A stretch of DNA of 45,288 bases, taken from Brumimicrobium sp033722555 (lineage in GTDB: Bacteria; Bacteroidota; Bacteroidia; Flavobacteriales_D; Crocinitomicaceae). Numbering within the stretch: position 1 is the stretch's first letter; every line of letters begins with the position of its first letter. Positions 7,785 to 16,859 of this stretch are shown in pieces. Position numbers and translations under genes: made by a program. The DNA lies in contig JAWVYS010000026.1 in NCBI GenBank assembly GCA_033722555.1, forward strand, positions 1 to 45,288. The letters run 5' to 3'. The notes beneath the pieces were generated by a model. That model did not search any database, was not told the DNA's origin, and was given only the letters and a program-made list of their open reading frames with translations.

Positions 7785-8753
7785 TTACACTTTAGGGAGG
7801 ATGAATCTTATTATAGTTCCTTCTTTCACACCCGTTTCTATCCAAATTTTACCGTTGAGTTTCTGAAGAATTTGTTTGACAGTTGCTAATCCTATTCCCG
7901 ATCCTTCACTGTTAAGACTGTTTGTGCCACGATAATATCTTTCAAATGCTTGTGCGTATTCATTTTCAGGAAACCCCGGTCCATTGTCGGAAACATAAAA
8001 TTCGTGAAATTCATCTTCTCTTCTTATGTAACCGATTTCGATGTGCGGCGGTGAATCTTTCGAAGTGAATTTGACTGCGTTGTCGATCAGGTTCAGGAAA
8101 ATTTGATAAAGCAATGATTTATTCGATACAATTCGGGGTAAACGTTTAATATCCACTTGACCCTTTTTTTCTTCAATTTGAGCAGAGAGATTTTTTACAA
8201 CGGAATCAACGATCTTGCCTATATCTACTTTTTCTAGGTTATTTTCGGCACTCGATAGTTTTGCATAGAACAGGGTGTCTTCGATCTTTTCGTAAAGGTT
8301 TTCTGAACTTTCACGGATAATTGAAATATACTCTTTCTGATCAGGAGACATATCTTCGGAAAACCTTTCATTGTAACGCTGAATGAGTGTGGATATGGTT
8401 CTCAGGGGACTTTTTAAGTCATGTGACACCGAATCTGCAAAGTGTTTTAGTTCCATATTTGTGTCTGTTAATCGCCCTTGTTCTTTGCGTAATTTAGCAT
8501 TCAGCGATTCGAGTTTCTCTATTTTGTCCTCCAGCTTTTTTTGATAATTCCTGACAAGAAAAAATAACAGGACAGCTGTTATAGACACGTAAAAAATTCC
8601 TTTCAGTAGTTGAAATAGACTTTGTTCATAAAGTTCAGAATCCTTAAAAAAGTAATAAAGTAAATGATCGCTTATGACAATCCAGAGGATCCCCAAGACG
8701 AGATAAATAAGCGTTATTTTAGTAGTAGATTTCACTCCTTTTATTGCCTGCAA
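7785..8753 (-). CDS. Membrane sensor histidine kinase (orphan)
   Basis: 322 residues. Two membrane segments (about 12-34 and 49-69) with almost no periplasmic loop, then a coiled coil (70-103), then a HisKA domain with the phospho-acceptor H111 in SVSHDLKSPLRT. The ATPase domain shows the N box LIDNAVKFT, G1 DNGPGFP and G2 GSGIGLATVKQI, so the kinase should be active. There is no sensor domain and no response-regulator gene next to it, so its signal and partner cannot be read from context; with so little periplasmic sequence it may sense the membrane itself. Divergent from hutU across 220 bases. Confidence 0.93.
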   Translation of the reverse strand: MQAIKGVKSTTKITLIYLVLGILWIVISDHLLYYFFKDSELYEQSLFQLLKGIFYVSITAVLLFFLVRNYQKKLEDKIEKLESLNAKLRKEQGRLTDTNMELKHFADSVSHDLKSPLRTISTLIQRYNERFSEDMSPDQKEYISIIRESSENLYEKIEDTLFYAKLSSAENNLEKVDIGKIVDSVVKNLSAQIEEKKGQVDIKRLPRIVSNKSLLYQIFLNLIDNAVKFTSKDSPPHIEIGYIRREDEFHEFYVSDNGPGFPENEYAQAFERYYRGTNSLNSEGSGIGLATVKQILQKLNGKIWIETGVKEGTIIRFILPKV

Positions 8754-8926
8754 TGATATTAAATTAATCCGTTACATTCAATTGATATAAAATTTTAATC
8801 ATCTTTTAACAAAAGACCGGTATTAATTAACGACTTTTTGTTATCCGATGACAAATTGTTTTGAAACTTCTCACAGTAATCGTCGAAAATTCACCTCCCT
8901 TTCAAGCGATGGATCAACAAACAGCG

Positions 8927-8956
8927 TTGATTGACTTCAAAAAAATCTTACTTTTG
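8927..8956 (+). promoter_or_regulatory. Promoter of hutU
   Basis: TTG at 8927-8929, 19-base spacer, TACTTTTG at 8949-8956, 17 bases before the ATG. It matches the Bacteroidota housekeeping consensus in both elements and in spacing. The rest of the 220-base gap (8754-8973) shows no gene or obvious operator. Confidence 0.6.
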
Positions 8957-8973
8957 TTTCAAAGCAATTTATT

Positions 8974-10971
8974 ATGACTTTAGAAGAGATTCGGAACGAT
9001 ATTACAGCAGGAATACCAAAGCAGATTCCCGCTAAAAAAGAATTTGATTCGTCTGTCAATCATGCGCCGAAAAGGAAGCAGATTCTCTCCAAAGAGGAGC
9101 GTAAGTTGGCGTTAAAAAATGCGTTGAGGTATTTTCCTTCGGATCAACATAAAGAATTGATTGAGGATTTTTCTCATGAACTTAATACTTACGGTAGAAT
9201 ATATATGTATCGTTATCGACCGGATTATAAATTGCACGCAAGAAACATTAATGATTATCCGGGAAAATGTGATCAGGCAAAAGCAATAATGCTTATGATT
9301 CATAACAACCTTGATTATGCCGTGGCTCAGCACCCACATGAATTAATAACTTATGGAGGGAACGGGGCTGTATTTCAAAACTGGATTCAGTACAGACTGA
9401 CTATGAAGTATCTCTCCGAGATGACGGAAGAACAGACACTTGTTATGTATTCCGGGCACCCTATGGGGCTTTTTCCTTCACACAAAGACGCTCCGCGTGT
9501 GGTTGTCACCAATGGTCTCATGATACCAAATTATTCGAAACCGGACGACTGGGAGAAATACAATGCACTGGGTGTTACTCAATACGGACAGATGACAGCC
9601 GGTTCTTTTATGTATATCGGTCCTCAGGGAATTGTACATGGAACGACTATTACCGTATTAAATGCGGGAAGAAAAATAGCGAAAAACGGTGAAGATCTTT
9701 CAGGGAAACTTTTCGTAACCTCCGGACTGGGAGGGATGTCGGGTGCCCAACCAAAAGCAGCCTCAATAGCAGGCTGTATTTCGGTAACGGCAGAAATAAA
9801 TCCCAAGGTGATTGAAACACGTCATTCGCAGAAGTGGGTCGATGAGGTGATAGATAATTTGGATGATCTTTGTGAGAGAGTAAAAGAGGCAAAAAAGAAC
9901 AAAGAAATAGTCTCATTGGCATTTAAAGGGAACGTGGTAGAAGTATGGGAAAGGTTTGAAGAGGAAGGTATTTTTATCGATCTCGGATCGGATCAAACTT
10001 CCCTTCACAATCCTTTGGCAGGCGGATATTATCCTGTTGGGCTCACTTTGGAAGAATCCAATAAGATGATGTCCGAGGACCCACAACAGTTTAAAACCTT
10101 TGTAGAAAAGAGTCTTATTCGCCAAACGAACGCCATTAATAAGCATACAGCAAAAGGAACCTATTTCTTTGATTACGGTAACGCTTTTCTGTTGGAGGCC
10201 TCGCGTGCCGGTGCAAAAATAATGGCTGAGAACGGAAAGGATTTTAAGTATCCGTCCTACGTCCAGGATATTATGGGCCCCATGTGTTTTGATTTTGGTT
10301 TTGGCCCTTTTCGTTGGGTGTGTGCTTCTAACGATCCCGAAGATCTTCAAAAAACGGATGAAATTGCCTGTGAAGTTCTTGAAAAATTGAAAAAAGAAAG
10401 CCCCTCTGAAATACAACAACAGATGGATGATAATATCCGTTGGATTCGGGGCGCTCAGGAGAACAATTTGGTCGTTGGTTCACAGGCACGAATACTGTAT
10501 GCTGACGCTTTTGGACGTATTAAAATAGCCCAGGCGTTCAATGACGCGATCCGTAAAGGTGAGATTGGGCCGGTAATTTTGGGCCGTGATCATCACGATG
10601 TTTCCGGAACTGATTCTCCCTATCGTGAGACTTCAAATATCTATGATGGCTCCAAATTTACCGCCGACATGGCTGTTCAGAATGTGATTGGCGATAGTTT
10701 TCGCGGAGCAACATGGGTTTCATTACACAACGGCGGTGGAGTAGGATGGGGCGAGGTGATCAACGGTGGGTTTGGAATGTTGTTGGACGGGTCCGGTGAT
10801 GCAGAACGTCGATTAAAAATGATGCTTCACTGGGATGTCAATAACGGTATTGCACGGAGAAGTTGGGCCCGTAACGAAAACGCTGTTTTCGCGATAAAGA
10901 GAGCCATGGAGGAAGAGCCTGATTTGAAAGTTACCCTTCCGAATTTTGTAGATGAGGATCTCCTCAAATAA
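8974..10971 (+). CDS. hutU: Urocanate hydratase
   Basis: Urocanase, the second step of histidine degradation: hydrates urocanate to imidazolone propionate with tightly bound NAD+ as electrophile. The NAD-binding loop GLGGMSGAQPKAA is at about 250-262. Other conserved blocks are GPQGIVHGTT, GGYYPVGLTLEE, the GPMCFDFGFGPFRWVCAS block with the conserved Cys, and WVSLHNGGGVGWGEVINGG. The 665 aa length is that of the longer Bacteroidota form. The usual partners (hutH, hutI, ftcD/hutG) are not adjacent, so the pathway must be completed elsewhere. Confidence 0.95.
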   Translation: MTLEEIRNDITAGIPKQIPAKKEFDSSVNHAPKRKQILSKEERKLALKNALRYFPSDQHKELIEDFSHELNTYGRIYMYRYRPDYKLHARNINDYPGKCDQAKAIMLMIHNNLDYAVAQHPHELITYGGNGAVFQNWIQYRLTMKYLSEMTEEQTLVMYSGHPMGLFPSHKDAPRVVVTNGLMIPNYSKPDDWEKYNALGVTQYGQMTAGSFMYIGPQGIVHGTTITVLNAGRKIAKNGEDLSGKLFVTSGLGGMSGAQPKAASIAGCISVTAEINPKVIETRHSQKWVDEVIDNLDDLCERVKEAKKNKEIVSLAFKGNVVEVWERFEEEGIFIDLGSDQTSLHNPLAGGYYPVGLTLEESNKMMSEDPQQFKTFVEKSLIRQTNAINKHTAKGTYFFDYGNAFLLEASRAGAKIMAENGKDFKYPSYVQDIMGPMCFDFGFGPFRWVCASNDPEDLQKTDEIACEVLEKLKKESPSEIQQQMDDNIRWIRGAQENNLVVGSQARILYADAFGRIKIAQAFNDAIRKGEIGPVILGRDHHDVSGTDSPYRETSNIYDGSKFTADMAVQNVIGDSFRGATWVSLHNGGGVGWGEVINGGFGMLLDGSGDAERRLKMMLHWDVNNGIARRSWARNENAVFAIKRAMEEEPDLKVTLPNFVDEDLLK

Positions 10972-11062
10972 TGATCCGATCCAAGGTTTTTTCAAACAAT
11001 TTGACCTCGGAGGCTGTTCTATTTACGGATAGTTCGGTGTTTAATTTAAAAAGAAGATTATT

Positions 11063-11326
11063 ATGCAGGTACTGGTTTCGGTAATTTTAGGTGCGATCGC
11101 AGGGTGGCTGGCGAGTTTGATAATGAAGGCTAAATCAGGAGGACTGATCATCAATATTGTTCTCGGTATAGTTGGAAGTTTTGTTGGTAAAATGCTGTTT
11201 GATGCCCTGAATGTAAAGACGGGTTCAGGCTGGTTGGGGTCGGTCATCACCGCTACAGTAGGTGCTATAGTTGTTATAGCACTTATCCGGTGGATCGTTA
11301 AGAGTGTAACTAAAAAGAAAAGTTAA
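11063..11326 (+). CDS. GlsB/YeaQ/YmgE-family small membrane protein
   Basis: 87 residues, three hydrophobic helices (about 3-20, 28-46, 58-80) with the glycine-rich pattern IAGWLASLIM...GGLIINIVLGIVGSFVG that marks the transglycosylase-associated/YeaQ family. These inner-membrane proteins are often stress-induced; the molecular function is unknown. The gene follows hutU by 91 bases with no clear terminator and is convergent with the EamA transporter (11 bases between stops). Confidence 0.9.
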   Translation: MQVLVSVILGAIAGWLASLIMKAKSGGLIINIVLGIVGSFVGKMLFDALNVKTGSGWLGSVITATVGAIVVIALIRWIVKSVTKKKS

Positions 11327-11337
11327 GCATAAAACAC

Positions 11338-12240
11338 TCATCTTAACCGGGCACGATTTCTGAAGTAGGTGTTTCCTAAGACTCCTAAAAGAATCAAAAT
11401 CATCCCTGCGATACCATACAGGGAAATGACCTCTCCAAATAGAAATAATCCGATAAAAAACGCGTAAATAGATCCGAAATACTTAAACGGTGTTACTGTA
11501 GCAGTGTGATCGGCATGCAATGATTTTGTCATGAGTAATTGAGCGAAATGCGTAAAAACCCCTATCACAACCAACATCCACCATTCATTTCCTTCCGGAA
11601 TTACATAATCAAAAGCGGTTAATACGGCCATTACAGGTGTGGCAACAAGAGGGAAATACATTACGATTGTAATTGGTTCATCTGTCCTTTTACATTTAAC
11701 GATGGCATTATAAGCGATTCCCGAAAATAAAGCCGAAAGAACACCAACGAAAACCCAGAATGGTTTAATTACTGCGACACTCGAATCAGCGCTCAGAAAT
11801 TTTGACATTCCCATAAATAGTATTCCCGAGAAGGCAATAAGAAAAAACACCCACTGAACAGGTTTGACATTTTCTTTAAGTAGAAAAATGGCAATGATCA
11901 CCGTAAAAACCGGACTTAAATACTGTACGGTAGTGGCTATGGCGATAGGAAGATTATCCAGCGTATAGAAAAACAGGGTTAAAGCTGTAACGCCAAAAAC
12001 GCCTCGAACAATCAACCAGCGTTTATTAAATCCGAAAAAAGGTAAGCCTTTGGCACGTATGATCACGGCGCACATAATAAAAGTTATTACCGATCTGAAC
12101 AGGATAATTTCAGGGATTGGGTATTTTTGTACGTTCGGAATCAGGGATTGCTCAGGTCCTTGTCCTAAGATTTTAACAAGGACATTCACAACCATGAAGC
12201 ACAATCCCGAAAGAAGCATGAAAATAATTCCCTTGTTCAT
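11338..12240 (-). CDS. EamA-family (DMT superfamily) transporter
   Basis: 300 residues, almost entirely hydrophobic, about ten membrane helices arranged as two EamA repeats (about 3-145 and 160-295). Family-type segments are LFFYTLDNLPIAIATTVQYLSPVF in the first half and MTKSLHADHTATVTPFKYFGSIYAF in the second. EamA proteins usually export amino acids or other small metabolites across the inner membrane; the substrate cannot be told. Its ATG is 33 bases from that of the divergent MutS-like gene. The TATCTTTG box lies only 5 bases before the ATG, which implies a leaderless or nearly leaderless message. Confidence 0.93.
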   Translation of the reverse strand: MNKGIIFMLLSGLCFMVVNVLVKILGQGPEQSLIPNVQKYPIPEIILFRSVITFIMCAVIIRAKGLPFFGFNKRWLIVRGVFGVTALTLFFYTLDNLPIAIATTVQYLSPVFTVIIAIFLLKENVKPVQWVFFLIAFSGILFMGMSKFLSADSSVAVIKPFWVFVGVLSALFSGIAYNAIVKCKRTDEPITIVMYFPLVATPVMAVLTAFDYVIPEGNEWWMLVVIGVFTHFAQLLMTKSLHADHTATVTPFKYFGSIYAFFIGLFLFGEVISLYGIAGMILILLGVLGNTYFRNRARLR

Positions 12241-12245
12241 CGGGG

Positions 12246-12253
12246 CAAAGATA
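12246..12253 (-). promoter_or_regulatory. -7 box of the EamA gene
   Basis: TATCTTTG on the minus strand, an exact match, ending 5 bases before ATG 12240. Transcription would begin at or very near the start codon. No TTG is found at the usual -33 distance. Confidence 0.45.
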
Positions 12254-12273
12254 TAATTACATACGCAAGAAAT

Positions 12274-14061
12274 ATGTCAAATAAGCTCAATCAGGAAAAT
12301 TACTACCAGGAAAGACTGAAGGAATTATACATCGAGCGTAAGAAGTTTTCCAACAGAGCCAAGAGATGGGTGTTTATTCGATTGTTCTCCTTTTTACTGA
12401 TTCCTGTTACGGTATATTTTGCGTTTCCTTTAGGAGGTCTGGCTGCCCTTTTACTTGTCGCCGTAACCGTCCTCTTTTTGTTTTTTGTTCGGAAAAGTGC
12501 TGAAAACAAGGAGAAACTGAATTATGTCAAAAATCTGATCACGTTGAATGACAATGAGTTGAAGGCATTGCAAGGCGATTATTCCGGTTTTGGAGATGGT
12601 TCCGACTGGATAGACCCTAATCATGCTTTCAGTTATGATATGGATCTCTTCGGGAAAAACAGCTTTTTCCAACTCTTCAACCGCACGGTTACACAGCGGG
12701 GAGAGGAGTATCTCGTTCATCGACTTCTGAGTGGTACTAAAAGAATCACCGAAACCAACGAGACAGTGGAAGAGCTCCGCAATCACATGGATTGGACTCA
12801 ACGATTCAGGGCGCACGCAATGGGTCTCGAAAAAGAACAGACAAACATGGTAATCGCACAGTGGGCGAATGAATCTGTGATAAACAGATCCTGGATCAGG
12901 ATTTTTCAATGGATAATCCCGGTTATTGCATTCACGCTCACTTTTCTCTATTATTTCGATGTGATCCCAGGGGTGGTATTTGGTACCTCACTTCTTATTT
13001 TGTTGCTGCCGGTCAGACAATTACTAAGAGAAACGAATCGTATGCATGGCCAGCTTAGCAGGATGGGCCCTGCGGTTTCCGCAATGAAGGAACAGCTTGA
13101 GATTTTTCAGGAGATTACTTTTGAGTCAGAAATACTCAAAGAATACCAGCATGCCTTGTTTCATGGTGGAATGAACGGAAAATTAGCTGTCGGTCGTTTG
13201 AAAACTTTGGTTAAGGAGGCAGAATATAGGAACAACATTCTCGTTGCCATCCTTTTGAACCTTTATTTTGCATGGGATCTACGACTTATTACAAATGTTG
13301 ATCGGTGGAAGTCCGAGTTTGGTAGGGAAATGAAAGTTTGGGAAAATATCGTTTACGAACTGGAAGGACTTATTTCTGCTGCCGTGTTTCGTTTTAATTT
13401 CGAAGATCAAACTTCGTATGCCAGGATTTTATCTGATAAAAATGGTTCAATTAAACTGGAGAGGGTAGGTCATCCGATTATTCCTGCGGACAAGGTAGTG
13501 AGAAATGATTTTGATCTTTCTGAACAGGAACGCTTTGCCATTATTACAGGTCCAAATATGGCAGGAAAGAGTACCTTTTTACGGAGCGTTGGAATTAATT
13601 TGATGTTAGCGCGGGCAGGTTTTCCCGTCATGGCTCAGCGCTTTGAATTTCCGGATATGCATTTGTATTCCAGTATGCGAACAAGCGATAATTTGAGTGA
13701 TGAGACCTCCTATTTTCATGCTGAGTTATTGCGTCTTAGATTCATTATGAATGCAATTGAAAGAGGAGAGCCCGTATTTATTATTTTGGATGAAATTCTG
13801 AAAGGAACGAATTCGAAAGATAAGGAAGAAGGATCGGCACGCTTCCTTAGAAAGTTGTCCCAAAAAGGTGCTAGGGGTATCATTGCAACACATGACCTGT
13901 CATTGACTGAACTGGCCAAAAGCAATGAAGAAATGGTCAACCTTTATTTTGACACCACCATTGAAGGCGATGACATTTCTTTTGATTATGTCATGAGAGA
14001 AGGTGTGGCAAAGAATATGAATGCAAGTTTCCTGCTTAAAAAAATGGGGCTGACCGACTGA
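12274..14061 (+). CDS. Membrane-anchored MutS-like ATPase
   Basis: 595 residues. The C-terminal third is a MutS-type ABC ATPase: Walker A GPNMAGKST (about 426-434), the MutS pattern DNLSDETSYFHAEL, Walker B FIILDEILKGTNSKD (about 501-515) and the H-loop ATHDLSL. Upstream is a helical lever/clamp-like region. The mismatch-recognition domain I of true MutS is missing, and there are two pairs of hydrophobic helices (about 32-72 and 209-248), which would place it in the inner membrane. It is therefore not the housekeeping mismatch-repair MutS. Proteins of this layout are common in Bacteroidota under a 'MutS' label; their role is not established as far as I know. Divergent from EamA by 33 bases. 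Confidence 0.9.
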   Translation: MSNKLNQENYYQERLKELYIERKKFSNRAKRWVFIRLFSFLLIPVTVYFAFPLGGLAALLLVAVTVLFLFFVRKSAENKEKLNYVKNLITLNDNELKALQGDYSGFGDGSDWIDPNHAFSYDMDLFGKNSFFQLFNRTVTQRGEEYLVHRLLSGTKRITETNETVEELRNHMDWTQRFRAHAMGLEKEQTNMVIAQWANESVINRSWIRIFQWIIPVIAFTLTFLYYFDVIPGVVFGTSLLILLLPVRQLLRETNRMHGQLSRMGPAVSAMKEQLEIFQEITFESEILKEYQHALFHGGMNGKLAVGRLKTLVKEAEYRNNILVAILLNLYFAWDLRLITNVDRWKSEFGREMKVWENIVYELEGLISAAVFRFNFEDQTSYARILSDKNGSIKLERVGHPIIPADKVVRNDFDLSEQERFAIITGPNMAGKSTFLRSVGINLMLARAGFPVMAQRFEFPDMHLYSSMRTSDNLSDETSYFHAELLRLRFIMNAIERGEPVFIILDEILKGTNSKDKEEGSARFLRKLSQKGARGIIATHDLSLTELAKSNEEMVNLYFDTTIEGDDISFDYVMREGVAKNMNASFLLKKMGLTD

Positions 14062-14310
14062 TTCGTTGTATCATTTTGGTTCTTTTTGTTTATTCTCAAC
14101 TCCGGGGAGATTTAATATCTTTTTGAAATCCTGGACTTACGGCTTTGAGCCGGGCATAGATTTCTATGGCATTTTATCTATAAATATATCCTTTGTGACA
14201 TATTGTCAAGAAAAAAGTTTTGGCAAAAAATTTGACTTTAAGCGCCTGAACAATTAAATTTAAGATTCGTTTTGAAGAACGGATTGCAAACAGATTAAAA
14301 TTTATATAAA

Positions 14311-14628
14311 ATGGCAGTAGAAATAACAGATGCGAATTTTGATGAGGTAGTAATGAAATCAGATAAACCGGTTGTGGTTGATTTTTGGGCTGCGTGGTGT
14401 GGACCCTGTAGAATGGTAGGTCCGATAATTGATGAAATGCATAAGGAATACGAAGGAAAAGCTGTAATAGGTAAAGTTGACGTGGATGCCAATCCTGAAG
14501 TTTCAGCCAAATTTGGAGTGAGAAATATTCCAACCATTCTTTTCGTAAAGGATGGACAGGTTGCTGATAAATCTGTTGGTGCAGTTCCTAAAGCACAGCT
14601 AACCTCGAAATTAGATTCTCTTTTATAA
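14311..14628 (+). CDS. trxA: Thioredoxin
   Basis: 105-residue cytoplasmic disulfide reductase with the classical active site WAAWCGPCR (C30, C33) on the first helix, the cis-proline segment RNIPTILFV, and the buried Asp in VVVDFWA. Normal length, no signal peptide. The preceding 249-base gap (14062-14310) has no gene I can support; it contains only short inverted repeats. The gene is followed by a terminator, so it is monocistronic. Confidence 0.96.
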   Translation: MAVEITDANFDEVVMKSDKPVVVDFWAAWCGPCRMVGPIIDEMHKEYEGKAVIGKVDVDANPEVSAKFGVRNIPTILFVKDGQVADKSVGAVPKAQLTSKLDSLL

Positions 14629-14653
14629 AAATTGAATCCGAACAAAATGGATA

Positions 14654-14683
14654 AATCCTTGTCATATTGACAGGGATTTTTTA
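14654..14683 (+). terminator. Intrinsic terminator after trxA
   Basis: 11-bp stem AATCCTTGTCA / TGACAGGGATT (one G-T pair) with a 3-base loop, followed by a run of six T's. Confidence 0.88.
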
Positions 14684-14756
14684 TTAAATATGGATTAAAG
14701 CACAGATAGCTAAATCCCTCCAAAAAGATGTGTTTACCAAATTAGAAGAAAGATTT

Positions 14757-16856
14757 ATGGCTAAGAAACATCAGAGATTAAAAAAGGAACTCGGTTTGTT
14801 TGATGTGTTCGCAGTGAGCACTGGTGCCATGTTTAGTTCAGGATTTTTTCTTCTTCCCGGTCTGGCTTCAGCTCAAGCAGGCCCTTCAACCTTTTTAGCA
14901 TATATTCTTGCCGGATGCCTTATGCTACCAACTGTTTTCAGTATGGCAGAACTTTCTACAGCCATGCCTAAAGCAGGGGGGTCCTATTATTTTATAGACA
15001 GAAGCCTGGGACCCTTGATGGGCACAATAGGTGGACTCGGTACCTGGCTGGCCCTCATTTTTAAAAGTGCTTTTGCCCTGATCGGGATGGGAGCCTATCT
15101 TGTGATCTTCCTCGATCTGCCAGTAAAACCTGTAGCCCTTGGACTCACCGTTGCCTTTACATTGTTGAACATTGTTGGGGTAAAGGAAACTACTGCGATT
15201 CAACGTGGACTGGTGGGTGGACTGATAGCCATTTTAACACTATTCATCATTGCAGGACTGATACAGTTGCAGGAAATCGGCTGGATGAAAATAAGAGAGG
15301 ATAAACTCTCTCCTTTTCTGCCTTTTGGAATTGAGAATATTTTCTATACCGCAGGACTTGTATTTGTTTCCTACGCCGGACTAACGAAAATTGCAAGTGT
15401 TTCTGAGGAGGTTAAAGATCCTGAAAAAAATATACCACGGGGTATGTTGTTGTCTCTTGCAGCATCTACAGTGCTTTACGGCATTGGAGTATTTATTTTA
15501 ACGGCCGTTTTACCCCCCGATGAACTGAGAGATGACCTTACTCCTATTGCTTCGGCAGCGCCCGAGGTATTGGGGTGGATGCCGGATAACTTTGGTGTCA
15601 TTCTGATAGTGATTGCTGCGGTTGCTGCCTTTGCTTCTACCGCCAACGCCGGAATTCTTTCCGCTTCCCGATACCCTCTTGCTATGTCACGGGATCGTTT
15701 ATTAGGCTCAAGTTATAAAAAGCTGGGGAAATTCAATACACCTTATCTGGCAGTGATTTCAACAGCTGTTCTAATGGTGATTGTAATTCTTTCTTTTTCT
15801 GAACTCGGAATGGCCAAGCTTGCAAGTTCTTTTCAACTGCTCATTTTTGCAATTCTCAATCTGGCGGTTATAATTATGCGAGAAAGCCGCATAGCGTCTT
15901 ATCTTCCGGGATTTAAATCACCGTTGTACCCCTATGTTCAAATTCTGGGCATTTTGGTTTCTTTTTTCCTGATCGCTAATATGGGTTTGATCTCAATTCT
16001 TTTTTCAGCGGGGGTCATAGTGTTTGGCATTGCGTGGTTTTATATCTATGGCAGGGGCAGAGTGGTAAGGGAAGGAGCTATTTATCATATTTTTGAAAGA
16101 TTAGGAAGGGACAGGCACAAAGGTTTGGAGGATGAATTTCGAATTATTTTAAAGGAAAGGGGGCCGGTTGACAGAGATGTATACGAAGACGTAATCTCTC
16201 ACGCCAAGGTAAGACTCCATGATCAGGTTGACTCCTTCGAAGAAGCGTTGGAGAAAGTAACCGTCTGGATGAATAAAGAACTGAAAATCGATAAAGAGCT
16301 TATCCAGGAACTCGTTTTAGGGGAAGAAAATCTGGAAAAAACGCCGGTTTTCAATCAGATTGCTTTGCCCCATTTTTCTCATCCTGATATCGAAAAAACG
16401 CGCATGGTTATTGTCCGGTTCAAGGACACTGTTACATTTGAAAGAAAAGGAGACTGGTCAAAAAAGAATTCGCTGGAAGGAATTATATTGATTGCAGGGC
16501 GTGAAACGGAAAAAAGTATGTATCAGCGAATTTTAAGTCAAATGGCAAACCTGATTGATACGAAAGATTTTCTGCAGAAGTGGCAAAGCGCCAGGAATAA
16601 ACATGATTTGAAAGAATGTTTCCTTCATGAAGATATTCATTTGGTGATTGAAGCAAAGGTAAAAACGCGTCGTTCGAGTTTTATTGATGCTAAAATCGGA
16701 GAACTGGACCTTGGAAAGGATGTAAAGATTATTTATATCTATAGAGACGGAGAGATAATCCATCCGAAGGAGGATACCATTATCCAGCGCGATGATAGAC
16801 TTACCATAACCGGGCCGGCTGAGGAAGTGAGTCGTTTGAAGGGAAAGTACGCTTAA
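14757..16856 (+). CDS. APC-family permease fused to EIIA-like and TrkA_C-like domains
   Basis: 699 residues from ATG 14757 (a GTG at 14730 would add nine residues). Residues about 10-430 are an amino-acid/polyamine/organocation permease with roughly 12 helices and the family's GLFDVFAVSTGAMFSSGFFLLPG first-helix region. Residues about 460-640 resemble a PTS EIIA type-2 domain, with a histidine in IALPHFSH (H539) at the position of the phospho-accepting His and the later LIAGRETEKSMYQRILSQMANL helix. Residues about 650-699 look like a TrkA_C (RCK_C) ligand-binding domain (IIYIYRDGEIIHPKEDTIIQ...DRLTITG). The tail should be cytoplasmic and could regulate uptake; substrate unknown. Convergent with the CYTH gene, 3 bases between stops. 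Confidence 0.85.
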   Translation: MAKKHQRLKKELGLFDVFAVSTGAMFSSGFFLLPGLASAQAGPSTFLAYILAGCLMLPTVFSMAELSTAMPKAGGSYYFIDRSLGPLMGTIGGLGTWLALIFKSAFALIGMGAYLVIFLDLPVKPVALGLTVAFTLLNIVGVKETTAIQRGLVGGLIAILTLFIIAGLIQLQEIGWMKIREDKLSPFLPFGIENIFYTAGLVFVSYAGLTKIASVSEEVKDPEKNIPRGMLLSLAASTVLYGIGVFILTAVLPPDELRDDLTPIASAAPEVLGWMPDNFGVILIVIAAVAAFASTANAGILSASRYPLAMSRDRLLGSSYKKLGKFNTPYLAVISTAVLMVIVILSFSELGMAKLASSFQLLIFAILNLAVIIMRESRIASYLPGFKSPLYPYVQILGILVSFFLIANMGLISILFSAGVIVFGIAWFYIYGRGRVVREGAIYHIFERLGRDRHKGLEDEFRIILKERGPVDRDVYEDVISHAKVRLHDQVDSFEEALEKVTVWMNKELKIDKELIQELVLGEENLEKTPVFNQIALPHFSHPDIEKTRMVIVRFKDTVTFERKGDWSKKNSLEGIILIAGRETEKSMYQRILSQMANLIDTKDFLQKWQSARNKHDLKECFLHEDIHLVIEAKVKTRRSSFIDAKIGELDLGKDVKIIYIYRDGEIIHPKEDTIIQRDDRLTITGPAEEVSRLKGKYA

Positions 16857-16859
16857 TTT

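Noticed and set aside
9913..10419. 168-codon minus-strand open frame within hutU
   Set aside because: Antisense shadow; hutU is continuous and strongly conserved on the plus strand.
12274..14061. Housekeeping mutS
   Set aside because: Domain I is missing, length is 595 rather than ~850 residues, and membrane helices are present.
14140..14152. Hairpin CGGCT-TTG-AGCCG after the MutS-like gene as a terminator
   Set aside because: The stem is only 5 bp, it is 80 bases past the stop, and there is no T tract after it.
14066..14257. Short open frame after the MutS-like gene
   Set aside because: Low-complexity, Phe/Ser-rich translation, no family resemblance, no promoter or ribosome-binding context.
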